Source: Candidatus Nomurabacteria bacterium
GTDB lineage: Bacteria > Patescibacteriota > Minisyncoccia > Phycocordibacterales > UBA9973
Length of the DNA stretch: 35,814 nucleotides
Direction of reading: 5' to 3'
Assembly (NCBI GenBank): GCA_026395995.1
Contig: JAPLXQ010000002.1
Location: 1-35,814 of the forward strand
How positions within the stretch are numbered: position 1 is the first letter of the stretch; each line of letters starts with the position of its first letter. The position numbers and the translations under genes are program-made. Shown one piece after another: positions 28,238 through 35,814 of this stretch. The notes beneath the pieces were generated by a model. The model was not told the DNA's origin, ran no database searches, and worked only from the letters and a program-made list of their open reading frames with translations.

Positions 28238-29098
28238 TTATTGAGTTGTTGTCGGTGGAGTAGTTGTAGTTACTGGTGCAACTGGGGTATTTGCTAATCT
28301 CGCTAATTTGATAGCAGTATTTAAGTCTCCTCTAGCTAATAATAATGAACTTTTTATATCATTGATTGCTAATTTGATTGTAGAAAAAGCTTCTGGTGTC
28401 ATTGTTGTAGGGATTGTAAGAGCAGCAAGCTTTGTCTTTGCTGTTGCAAGATTTGTTTTTGAACTTTCAAGTGAAGTTTGAGCAGAAGCTACATCTTTTC
28501 CAGCTGTAGTCATTTCTCCTAATTTTGTAGCCAGCTTTGTTTGTACTGCTTCAATATTAGTAATAGCATTTGTTAATCCTTCTGTTCTTACTTTTTCGGC
28601 TTCTTGTCTCCATTCACCCTTTTTTACTTCAGTGTCTGCTTTAAATGCCTCTTTTTTAGCTTCGATTTCAGTTTTTAATGCAGTTTTTTTTGCTTCAATA
28701 TCTGCTTTTAACGCAGTTTTATCAGCTTCTAATTTTACTTTAAAAGAGTCTCTTTCTTCTGGTGTGATTTGTCCATCAGCTTTCATTGCGTCAAATTCAG
28801 TTTTACGAGCATCTTTAAAATCTCCTTTTTCTTGTTTGATACCATCTCTTAATCCTTGTCTTTCATTTTTAATATCACCACGCATTCCTTGTTTTGCATC
28901 TTCAATACTGCGTTGCATGTCTTCTTTTTGTTTTTGTAATTCGTCACGATTCTTTTGTATTTCGTCTCTATTTTGTTGTCTTTCTTGTTTTAGACCTTGT
29001 AAACCTAAGCCACCATTATTGCCATCTTCTGCACGAGCAATACCGGTGATTGAAACTGCTAAACCTAAGACCATAATTAAACTTAAATATTTTTTCAT
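28238..29098 (-). CDS. Secreted coiled-coil protein with Lys/Glu/Ala repeats
   Basis: The 286-aa protein begins with a clear signal peptide (MKKYLSLIMVLGLAVSITGIARA). It is then almost entirely helical. Residues about 33-100 are rich in Gln, Asp and Arg; residues about 118-165 carry an 11-residue repeat (KADIEAKKTAL, KTEIEAKKEAF, KADTEVKKGEW). A helical Ala/Thr part and a Pro/Thr tail (TTTTPPTTTQ) follow. No known enzyme domain is seen. It probably acts at the cell surface or in the periplasm-like space as a structural protein. It shares its leader element with the 68-aa gene behind it. Confidence 0.8.
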   Translation of the reverse strand: MKKYLSLIMVLGLAVSITGIARAEDGNNGGLGLQGLKQERQQNRDEIQKNRDELQKQKEDMQRSIEDAKQGMRGDIKNERQGLRDGIKQEKGDFKDARKTEFDAMKADGQITPEERDSFKVKLEADKTALKADIEAKKTALKTEIEAKKEAFKADTEVKKGEWRQEAEKVRTEGLTNAITNIEAVQTKLATKLGEMTTAGKDVASAQTSLESSKTNLATAKTKLAALTIPTTMTPEAFSTIKLAINDIKSSLLLARGDLNTAIKLARLANTPVAPVTTTTPPTTTQ

Positions 29099-29102
29099 AT
29101 TT

Positions 29103-29146
29103 TTCTTGTCCCGCGTAGCTTTGTAAAAGCAAGGTGGGATTATTTT
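29103..29146 (-). repeat. Repeated leader hairpin, copy 2
   Basis: This is the second copy of the 44-bp element described at 28181-28224. It lies at the same distance from the ATG of the 286-aa gene and differs at one position (G at 29133, A at 28211). Confidence 0.88.
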
Positions 29147-29225
29147 TTATAAATTATTAATAAAACGACTACATATATAGTATACACTAAAGTAAATGAA
29201 GTTTTCATGATGTAAGTTAACAATT

Positions 29226-29254
29226 AAAAAACCATTACAGTGTAATGGTTTTTT
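29226..29254 (-). terminator. Terminator of ppa
   Basis: AAAACCATTACA and TGTAATGGTTTT form the stem, with a T-run on the minus strand. Confidence 0.88.
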
Positions 29255-29261
29255 AGTAAAT

Positions 29262-29846
29262 TTAATCTAGTTTTGGAGCATATTCCTTTTCATATCTCTC
29301 CTGACATTCTTTTATTATCTTTACAGCTTCATCTGCTTCAAAGAATCCTAGAGGTTTGCAAGTGCCGACTTTTTTCAAATGCTTATAGAATTCAAAATAG
29401 TGTTCTACTTCTTTTGCCCAATGTTCACCTAGGTCAGTGTAACTTTTAATGTGATCCATTCTCTTATCATCTGCGAGTACTGTGATTATTTTATCATCAC
29501 GTTCACCACCATCCTCGAATTTCATCACACCGATGACACGAAGCTCTGCTAGTGATCCTGGAATTAATGGTTCAGTTACATTTGCAATTAAAAGATCGAG
29601 CATATCATTGTCTTGGTCCCATGTTTGTGGGATGAGTCCATAAGCGACAGGATATGCAAGGGAAGAATATCCGACACGGTCGAGTTTTAATTGGCCTGAT
29701 TCAGTAATAAATTCATATTTATTTATTGAATTGGCATTGATTTCTACTAATCCGTTAACAATATTTTTACTCTCGTCTGCAAAAGCCGGCAACACGTGTT
29801 GCAAGTTGAGCATGAATTTTGATGGTTTGTGATTTATATTTGCCAT
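29262..29846 (-). CDS. ppa: Inorganic pyrophosphatase, family I
   Basis: The enzyme hydrolyses pyrophosphate and so drives nucleic-acid and other synthesis. The 194-aa protein shows family I motifs: VEINANSINKYEF, YPVAYGLIPQTW, DNDMLDLLIAN and MKFEDGGERDDKII, which together provide the metal-binding Asp and Glu residues, and HYFEFYKHLK. The signature DxDPxD reads DNDMLD, with Met at the usual Pro position. The ATG lies 8 nt behind TATAAT (29855-29860), with TTGTAA 17 nt further, so the mRNA is predicted leaderless. Confidence 0.96.
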   Translation of the reverse strand: MANINHKPSKFMLNLQHVLPAFADESKNIVNGLVEINANSINKYEFITESGQLKLDRVGYSSLAYPVAYGLIPQTWDQDNDMLDLLIANVTEPLIPGSLAELRVIGVMKFEDGGERDDKIITVLADDKRMDHIKSYTDLGEHWAKEVEHYFEFYKHLKKVGTCKPLGFFEADEAVKIIKECQERYEKEYAPKLD

Positions 29847-29979
29847 AGAGTTATATTATATACTTAGAATTATCTTTTTACAAGACTTTTTAATTGTGTT
29901 TTTTTTACTTAAGCGTATAATTACAATATTATAAAAAATGGTCAATGGTGGGGATTATTATTAATTATTAAAAATAAAA

Positions 29980-32900
29980 ATGAAAAAATATTTATTAGTT
30001 TTTAGTTTGGTATTTGGTTTTATGTTTGTTTTCGGTTCTCATTCTGCTTTGGCGAAACAAAAGCTTTGTTATATTAGTCCAGATGGAGCAGGAGAATGTG
30101 AGAGCTGGACTTGTGAAGTAGGGACTTGTGACGTTTCTGTTTCTGGTGGATGTTCACAAAATGGGGTCACCTATACAGTTGATGATGAAAAAATCAGTTC
30201 TTCTTTAGAATCAACCACATGTGATAAATGGCAGAAAGAATCAGAAAAAAAATCTATGCGCATTACACCTTTCTTTATCAAAGAAGAAATTGCAAGCCCT
30301 GTACCTACCATAACTACTGGTGCACCAAATAAATATATGTCTCTACCTTATCCATTTACCATTCAAGGTGGTTATGGTACTGCTCCATTACCTGTAAACG
30401 ACCCAATGATCAATGGAAGTTTCCCTCCAAGTGATATTAATAATGATACTCCTGTTGAAATAGACTCTGCTGGCAAAATGTTGACTAATTATAGAATAAA
30501 TACGGCTGTTTCTCGAGCAATCTTTTGGCCACCGATAAATATGTGGACATTTATGGGCTTAGATCCTATTATGTCTACTTTCAAAGCTTTTACTGATACT
30601 AATTGGCAAGCAAACGCAGCTGCTAGCTCCAAGGGATACCCTTTGAGTATTTTAGGTTTATCTAACCCAGCACAACTTAGTCCTTTAATTCCATATACAA
30701 TTAAATGGGATGCGATTCCTGGTGCGGTAGCTTATCATTTTAGAATTTACCAATCTGGTAATGCTTTTGGCCTTGATTCAAATTTGCCTTATGATGCTAC
30801 TACGGGATTATATATGATTGATATTCCTAGTACTACAAATAGGTCTCAAAACTTTACATTAAGAGGAAACGTAAATTATAAGTGGTGGGCAGTGCCATTA
30901 GACACTTCTGGTAACATTATTTATGGGCCAGAAATAACTTCTAAAGGGGCTGGATACACAAAAAATCCTTATTTCAAAAATATCCCTGGTTTTAACAGTG
31001 CTACTCATCCAGTTACAAATTATTCGAATACAATAAATCTTGGTTTTACTGCTGGACATACATATTTTGCTGAACAAGGTGGAGCTTCTGCTTGGAGTAG
31101 TTTTGAACAAAATTATACAAACTATGGTCCAACAAATACTTTCTTGTATGATGGTAATTATACTGGTGGAAAAAGACCAGCAGATCCATTTATTGAATGG
31201 CTTCGTATTAAGGATGCTGTAAAATATGAAATACAATATGCTAATGTAGACATTCCAGATGGTACACCTTTTGTCGATGGTGCTACTTTTCAGTATCATG
31301 ATACACAGCCACCTTTTGGAACTCAAACAGTTACAACTCATGTAATAAACTTAGCCAATTGTCCTAATTGTGGATTACATGAAAGTAATATGAATTACAC
31401 AAACACAGATGATTTAATGACAGATAAACCAGGTTTCCAGTTTAATTTTAATGGAACAACAATTCCAGAAAACAATGCTACTGTTGGTCATGCTGGTTAT
31501 AATGATGGTTTGCATTGGCGTGTGAGAGGAATTATGGCAAATGGTTTGTCTATTCGTAAAAATATTAGTGTAGGGTCTGAAATAACTCCACCACTTCCTC
31601 CAGAACCATTTCAATCTTGGTATCCTACTTGGAGTAAGGTTTCAAATGCGACTGGTTATGTGATAGATGTTGTGAATCATGTTGATCCTAATACTTTAGA
31701 AAATTCTTCTGTGACATTTGGTCTTTTTCCAAATCTAGATGTACCTGCTCCATCTACAATACAAACAAGAGATGGTAGTATTGGAGCAGACCCGACAGTC
31801 TCTACAAACGCCTTCATGTTAAGAAAAATAGTGCCTCAAGGTACATATAATGTTTCCAAGGTTACAACCGATAAATTTAAAGATTTATTAAATAAATACA
31901 AGGTTTCATTTATTGAGAGCAATCTTTCTCTTGGTGTTTATGATGAATTGTATCTTGATCTTCCAATTGAAATATATCACATGGACTGGATTCATTTGGA
32001 TGAATTAGAATTAGATTATTTTAACAATAATTATGATCCTAATTATTTAAATCAATATTATTCAAATCTTACAGACGACCTAGGTGTGACAAGTATCACT
32101 TCACCTACTCCAAGCTCAGTCAAAATAGTAGCTAGTAGAAAATTCTTGATTAAAAACTTGAGTACTGGTAGAGCAAAAATTACAGTTGTCTCTTCTCCAG
32201 ATCATAAGACAAATACTATAACTTTTGGTGTAAATCCTGGTACAGGTCCTGGTACATACTCATTTGAAATAGTAAAAATGATTGAAACTCAAGTACCTGG
32301 AAATGGAATCTATCCTGTGGTCCATCCTTTGACTTATGGTCCATTCACAATGCCACTAGTCGGTGATGGAGATCTAACAAATAAAATATATACAGAATTA
32401 GATAAGTTGCTTCCTGGAACACAATACGATTATCGTACAAGATGTTTTACTGATCCAAATGCACAGGCACTAAATGTCGTTCCAAATAGAATTACATTTT
32501 GCCCTTGGTCTACTGTAGGCACATTCGTGACTCCTACAGGAGTACCTGCATCAATAACTATTCAACCTACACCAAGCAAACTCCATGCAACTGGAACAGC
32601 CGCATTGGCTTCTAGTACCAATGCTACTTTTGACACTATTCCATCTACTTCTACGTTAAAAGGCATCATTAAGCCTATGGCTAAAGCAAAAATGCAAAAT
32701 AATACAGATAAAATAGATGTATCAAAAATGTCTTCTGCTCAACTGAAAGCTTCAATGGAAGCAAGACAGTCTTTAATGCAAGCATATAAAGATTTGATAA
32801 AAGTTAAATCTTCTAAAAATCCTGCTGCTATTAAGGCTGCTCAAGATAAATTTAACACTACAGCTGGTGCAATGAAAATACCATCTGCTGTAAAAGTATC

Positions 32901-33066
32901 AGCTGTCGCTCCGTTAACAGCAAACGTAGAAAATAGTGGAGTTCAAATTCCAACTGTTATCTCTATTGTCGCTTTGTTGGGAATCGGTGGATTCATGATG
33001 TTTAATTACATGAAAAAAAGAAAACAAGCTCATGAGACCACTGGAATTTTTGGAGATGATAAATAG
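29980..33066 (+). CDS. Large secreted, C-terminally anchored surface protein, 1028 aa
   Basis: A signal peptide is present (MKKYLLVFSLVFGFMFVFGSHSALA). A Cys-rich segment follows (about residues 25-75). Several beta-rich modules resemble fibronectin type III domains, each opening with a W and a GAVAYHFRI-like strand (about 240-310, 390-440, 540-590, 745-860). A helical stretch (about 900-965) and a C-terminal membrane helix (about 985-1008) with a basic tail end the protein. No sortase motif is seen. It is probably a cell-surface or attachment protein; the exact role is unknown. The promoter TTGTGT, 16 nt, TATAAT gives a leader of about 57 nt with an A/T-rich end. Confidence 0.85.
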   Translation: MKKYLLVFSLVFGFMFVFGSHSALAKQKLCYISPDGAGECESWTCEVGTCDVSVSGGCSQNGVTYTVDDEKISSSLESTTCDKWQKESEKKSMRITPFFIKEEIASPVPTITTGAPNKYMSLPYPFTIQGGYGTAPLPVNDPMINGSFPPSDINNDTPVEIDSAGKMLTNYRINTAVSRAIFWPPINMWTFMGLDPIMSTFKAFTDTNWQANAAASSKGYPLSILGLSNPAQLSPLIPYTIKWDAIPGAVAYHFRIYQSGNAFGLDSNLPYDATTGLYMIDIPSTTNRSQNFTLRGNVNYKWWAVPLDTSGNIIYGPEITSKGAGYTKNPYFKNIPGFNSATHPVTNYSNTINLGFTAGHTYFAEQGGASAWSSFEQNYTNYGPTNTFLYDGNYTGGKRPADPFIEWLRIKDAVKYEIQYANVDIPDGTPFVDGATFQYHDTQPPFGTQTVTTHVINLANCPNCGLHESNMNYTNTDDLMTDKPGFQFNFNGTTIPENNATVGHAGYNDGLHWRVRGIMANGLSIRKNISVGSEITPPLPPEPFQSWYPTWSKVSNATGYVIDVVNHVDPNTLENSSVTFGLFPNLDVPAPSTIQTRDGSIGADPTVSTNAFMLRKIVPQGTYNVSKVTTDKFKDLLNKYKVSFIESNLSLGVYDELYLDLPIEIYHMDWIHLDELELDYFNNNYDPNYLNQYYSNLTDDLGVTSITSPTPSSVKIVASRKFLIKNLSTGRAKITVVSSPDHKTNTITFGVNPGTGPGTYSFEIVKMIETQVPGNGIYPVVHPLTYGPFTMPLVGDGDLTNKIYTELDKLLPGTQYDYRTRCFTDPNAQALNVVPNRITFCPWSTVGTFVTPTGVPASITIQPTPSKLHATGTAALASSTNATFDTIPSTSTLKGIIKPMAKAKMQNNTDKIDVSKMSSAQLKASMEARQSLMQAYKDLIKVKSSKNPAAIKAAQDKFNTTAGAMKIPSAVKVSAVAPLTANVENSGVQIPTVISIVALLGIGGFMMFNYMKKRKQAHETTGIFGDDK

Positions 33067-33084
33067 TAGGGAATAATACAAAAC

Positions 33085-33117
33085 AAAAAATCCCCGTAAG
33101 GGGATTTTTTGTTTTGT
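33085..33117. terminator. Bidirectional terminator
   Basis: ACAAAAAATCCCC GTAA GGGGATTTTTTGT forms a perfect stem between the surface protein gene and nusA. Confidence 0.92.
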
Positions 33118-33131
33118 ATTAAGAAGAATTT

Positions 33132-34331
33132 TTATTCTTCAGTCTTTTCGATAGCTTCTTCTACTTCTTCGGCGACTTCGACTTTTTCTCCGTCAGTGGA
33201 AGCAACCTCCGCTCCACCTTTACCTTTGATGTCGATTCTCCATCCTGTGAGCTTAGCGGCGAGGCGGACATTTTGTCCTCCTTTACCGATAGCGAGTGAA
33301 AGTTGATCTTCGGCGACTTCAATGATTGCTTTATGTTCAGCTTCATTAATGTCGATTGAAAGAACTTTTGCAGGGGAGATAGAATTGGCGACATATTCTT
33401 TTGGATCAGCTGACCAAGGGATAATATCAATTTTTTCATTTCCTAATTCGCTAGTCACTGTATTTACACGAGTTCCTTTTTGACCGACACATGAGCCGAC
33501 TGGGTCAATGTGCTCATCATTTGAATGAACTGCCATTTTTGAACGGCTTCCAGCTTCACGAGCGATACTTTTGATTTCCACGACACCACTAGTGACTTCT
33601 GGCGCCTCAATAGCAAAGAGTTTTTCTAGGAATTTCGGATGTGTACGAGACATTCGAAGGTTGATTCCACGTGGACTTTCTTCGACAGAGTATAGATAAG
33701 CACGGATTCTTTGGCCACGGCGGAAAAATTCACCAGGAATTTGTTCTTCAGCAGGTAAGACACCTGTCGCACGGCTAAAATCGATATAAATATTACCTCT
33801 TTCGATCTTTTGGACAACTCCAGAGACGATTTCTCCTTCTTTTGTACCATATTCATCCATGATAGATGTACGTTCTGCTTCACGAATACGTTGAATAATG
33901 ACTTGTTTGGCTGTCTGAGCAGCAATACGGCCATAATCATCTTTTTGTTCAAGTGGAAAAATCATTTCATCGTTTAATTCCACACCTTTTTTCATTTTTT
34001 TAGCATCTTCGAGTAAAATATGGTGCTCAGAATTGAATCTTGGTCTTTCGTCTCCTTCAGTAATGACTGAGTATTCTTCTTCCTCTTCACCTTCTTTTGC
34101 TTCTTCGATACGTACTAGGCTTTCATCAACGACGATTTTTACTTGGTAAAAATCGGTTTGTCCTGTTTCTATGTCAAATTTTGCACGGACTATTTGTCCT
34201 TTCTTTCCGTAATCTTTTTTATAAGCAGCAGCCATGGCTTGCTCGATGGCTTCAATTATTTTTTCTTTTGGTATTTTGCGTTCTTCCTCTAGTTGCTCTA
34301 GAGCTGACTTCATTGTTTTTAGGTCTAACAT
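33132..34331 (-). CDS. nusA: Transcription termination/antitermination protein NusA
   Basis: NusA binds RNA polymerase and nascent RNA and modulates pausing, termination and antitermination. The 399-aa protein has the N-terminal polymerase-binding domain (about residues 1-125). The S1 domain follows (GEIVSGVVQKIERGNIYIDF, about 160-230), then two KH domains (about 235-375, with DPVGSCVGQKGTRVNTV and LSLAIGKGGQNVRLAAKL). The end is a short acidic tail. It lacks the C-terminal acidic repeats of E. coli NusA, as do many bacteria. The ATG has no Shine-Dalgarno site. Confidence 0.97.
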   Translation of the reverse strand: MLDLKTMKSALEQLEEERKIPKEKIIEAIEQAMAAAYKKDYGKKGQIVRAKFDIETGQTDFYQVKIVVDESLVRIEEAKEGEEEEEYSVITEGDERPRFNSEHHILLEDAKKMKKGVELNDEMIFPLEQKDDYGRIAAQTAKQVIIQRIREAERTSIMDEYGTKEGEIVSGVVQKIERGNIYIDFSRATGVLPAEEQIPGEFFRRGQRIRAYLYSVEESPRGINLRMSRTHPKFLEKLFAIEAPEVTSGVVEIKSIAREAGSRSKMAVHSNDEHIDPVGSCVGQKGTRVNTVTSELGNEKIDIIPWSADPKEYVANSISPAKVLSIDINEAEHKAIIEVAEDQLSLAIGKGGQNVRLAAKLTGWRIDIKGKGGAEVASTDGEKVEVAEEVEEAIEKTEE

Positions 34332-34387
34332 ATATTTAATTCTTTATTTTATATACTATTATTTATTTTTCGACTATTAAATTTTTA

Positions 34388-34451
34388 CTAAAAAAGCCCG
34401 TTTCATAACGGACTTGTAGATATAGTATACTCTTTTAAGTTGAAAAGTTAA
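34388..34451 (-). promoter_or_regulatory. nusA promoter with terminator-like leader hairpin
   Basis: On the minus strand TTAACT (34446-34451), 16 nt and TATACT (34424-34429) form a promoter. Directly after the expected start comes AAG.CCGTT...AACGG.CTT (34394-34415) followed by TTTTTTAG, a terminator-like hairpin about 60 nt before the nusA ATG. A second A/T-rich -10-like region (AGTATATAAAAT) lies closer to the ATG. Confidence 0.55.
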
Positions 34452-34453
34452 TG

Positions 34454-34490
34454 TACCCCCTCACAACCTCCCCCTTATAAAGGGGAGGAG
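34454..34490. repeat. Dispersed palindromic repeat, intergenic copy
   Basis: TACCCCCTCACAACC is followed by the stem CTCCCCCTT, loop ATA, AAGGGGAG. It is nearly the same as the copy inside xer and lies just before the promoter of the 34532 gene. Confidence 0.85.
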
Positions 34491-34531
34491 AAATGCATTG
34501 TTTCTTTTTTTTAATCATATATAATTATAGT

Positions 34532-34816
34532 ATGATAGAAAATAAAAAAGGAAATACTTTTCTAATTGTTTTAATAATTTTTATTATTTTTTTAATATCT
34601 TTTCTTTTTATAAAAAATAAATATTTTTCAAATTCAGATTCAATGACAAAAGCAAGAAAAATAGAAATAATAAATAATTTATCTGGTAATACTCCAGATC
34701 CTGTTTTGGAAAAACAAACAAATGCTATTTTAAATAATTTGAATACTAATAATAACGATAAGCCTTTGACTGATGCAGAAATAAACACAATTACTAATAA
34801 TCTCAATAAAAAATAA
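34532..34816 (+). CDS. Small single-pass membrane protein, 94 aa
   Basis: The ORF-track start at 34493 is replaced by the ATG at 34532 (MIENKKGN), because TATAAT (34520-34525) ends 6 nt before it and a leaderless mRNA is expected. The protein has a hydrophobic helix (LIVLIIFIIFLISFLFI) and a polar, Asn-rich tail. In the tail NNLSGNTPDP and NNLNTNNNDKP-type segments recur. The family is unknown. Its stop lies 4 nt before the next ATG, so it probably forms an operon with the large Ig-like repeat protein and may assist its export or anchoring. Confidence 0.75.
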   Translation: MIENKKGNTFLIVLIIFIIFLISFLFIKNKYFSNSDSMTKARKIEIINNLSGNTPDPVLEKQTNAILNNLNTNNNDKPLTDAEINTITNNLNKK

Positions 34817-34820
34817 AATT

Positions 34821-35814
34821 ATGAAAAAAACCTATTTAAGTATATTGGCCCTAGTCGTACTTATTATTTTGGGATCTTTTTCATTTTTAAAAATAAAAGT
34901 TAATGCTGCTTCTTCTGTCCCATCTCTTGCAATAAGAATTGTTGAAAATAACAATTTGACAAACGATGTCACTAATACTGCTACTGGTAACAATCCTTAT
35001 CCAGGGTCTTCTTTTATAAATACAAACCAATCTAATGGTATCAGTATTTATTGGGCAGCTGACAATCCAAGCCTTCTTGATTATAATTCCTGTAGAGCAC
35101 AAACATCAGTAGTCGGTTCTACTGCTTGGTCTTGGAATGGTGCTTCTGGTTCTACTGCCACTTTAATACCTTTAAACTGGAGTGCTCCAATCTTAGATTA
35201 TCCTACTGTTGCTACTAAATATATTATGTCCTGTAAAAGCCTTGTTTCTGGTAATGTAAATTTGATTTCTGAAATCACAGTTACACCTTCTGTTCACATA
35301 ACACCTCCAGCTTTAAAATTGCGTGTTTTTGAATCTGGAAATGCTACTCCAGTAATCAGTTCCGCAGACAATGCTCATAGTACCGATTCTCAATCAATGA
35401 CAATAACTTCTGGTAACAGTATTAGTCTTTCATGGGCCGCAGATACTGTGTCTAGTACTCTTACTTGTAATGCTAGTGCCTTTCCAGGTAATACTCCATG
35501 GAACTGGGGAAATCCTGGTTATAGTGGAACTTCAATTTCTCCTACTTTAGTTTGGAGTTCTTCTGTTACTGATACACCTACTGTCACCACTAATTATTTT
35601 GTTTCTTGTAAAAGTTTAATTGGTGGACCAGCATTAATGACAACAGTAGTTGTCACACCAATCATTATCCCAGTCCTACCTCCAGCCCTAAGTCTTAAAA
35701 TGGTAAATGGAACATCAGCTCCAGTTTTTAGTAATGCAAACAATACAACACCTCTTCCTGTAGCGACTGCAATGAATATTCCTTTAGGAACTTCTATCAA
35801 TATCTCATGGGCAG
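34821..35814 (+). CDS. Secreted Ig-like repeat protein, partial at the window end
   Basis: This frame is open from ATG 34821 to the window edge (331 codons) and is missing from the ORF track because it has no stop here. A signal peptide or membrane anchor comes first (YLSILALVVLIILGSFSFL). Then follow tandem modules of about 120-140 residues, each starting LxLRVxE- or LSLKMVNG-like. Each contains SISLSWAAD, a Cys, a Trp-rich turn (PWNWGNPG), a TNYFVSCKSL strand with a second Cys, and ending in VTP. Two full modules and the start of a third are visible. The modules look like Ig-like beta sandwiches with one disulfide. A surface or adhesion role is likely; total length is unknown. Confidence 0.85.
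   Translation, partial: MKKTYLSILALVVLIILGSFSFLKIKVNAASSVPSLAIRIVENNNLTNDVTNTATGNNPYPGSSFINTNQSNGISIYWAADNPSLLDYNSCRAQTSVVGSTAWSWNGASGSTATLIPLNWSAPILDYPTVATKYIMSCKSLVSGNVNLISEITVTPSVHITPPALKLRVFESGNATPVISSADNAHSTDSQSMTITSGNSISLSWAADTVSSTLTCNASAFPGNTPWNWGNPGYSGTSISPTLVWSSSVTDTPTVTTNYFVSCKSLIGGPALMTTVVVTPIIIPVLPPALSLKMVNGTSAPVFSNANNTTPLPVATAMNIPLGTSINISWA

Noticed and set aside
28632-29126. 164-aa plus-strand Ser/Phe-rich ORF
   Set aside because: It is the reverse frame of the repetitive coiled-coil gene; the Ser/Phe richness mirrors Lys/Glu/Asp codons.
30898-31614. Minus-strand Cys-rich ORFs of 147 and 66 aa within the 1028-aa surface gene
   Set aside because: Their composition reflects the reverse complement of Thr/Asn-rich codons; no signals support them.

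Overview
The window is A/T-rich, uses TGA as a normal stop, has short intergenic gaps and carries single-copy housekeeping genes among many small orphan membrane or secreted proteins. This fits the Candidate Phyla Radiation (Patescibacteria), most likely a Parcubacteria-type genome; that assignment is inference. None of the four tRNA genes encodes its CCA end, and a CCA-adding enzyme gene lies beside one of them.

Layout. 1-160: the last 37 codons of an IS481/IS3-type transposase, cut by the window edge. 162-7054: an orphan gene, then a long minus-strand block (DksA-like zinc finger, a membrane protein, pnp, a small ORF, a DUF559 endonuclease inside an array of small palindromes, a NYN nuclease, rpsO, plsC). 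7165-9245: a Xer recombinase and exonuclease III on plus. 9284-12989: orphan membrane proteins and a TrmB-type regulator. 13022-17454: CCA-adding enzyme, four tRNAs (Arg-TCG, Gly-GCC, Pro-TGG, Gly-TCC), an HTH/LAGLIDADG-like gene, a parS-like site with a DnaA box, and yraN. 17568-20174: a sigma-region-4/alpha-CTD fusion protein, two coiled-coil proteins and HU. 20370-23165: two orphan membrane proteins and a Fic enzyme lying beside a duplicated 3' end of rny. 23219-27885: rny, a GrpB-type nucleotidyltransferase, clpP, an unassigned ncRNA candidate and a trigger factor lacking its PPIase domain. 27970-35814: small secreted proteins, ppa, a 1028-residue surface protein, nusA, and the start of a large Ig-like repeat protein that runs off the window and is absent from the ORF track.

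How it works together. RNA metabolism dominates: PNPase, RNase Y, the NYN nuclease, S15, NusA and CCA addition. Protein quality control is represented by ClpP and trigger factor. The secreted or anchored proteins probably belong to the cell surface.

The most notable patterns are: (1) two related structured elements of about 115-200 bp directly behind tRNA-Arg and tRNA-Pro, each ending in a copy of the 3' end of its own tRNA, with compensatory stem changes; (2) a family of palindromes surrounding a DUF559 gene, with further copies in intergenic DNA and in frame inside xer and tig; (3) at least eleven genes whose -10 box lies 6-8 nt before the start codon, implying leaderless mRNAs; (4) a second class of leaders made of a hairpin followed by an A/T-only stretch without Shine-Dalgarno; (5) a roughly 310-nt ncRNA candidate with its own promoter and terminator; (6) the Fic gene lying between an intact rny 3' end and a degenerate copy of it.
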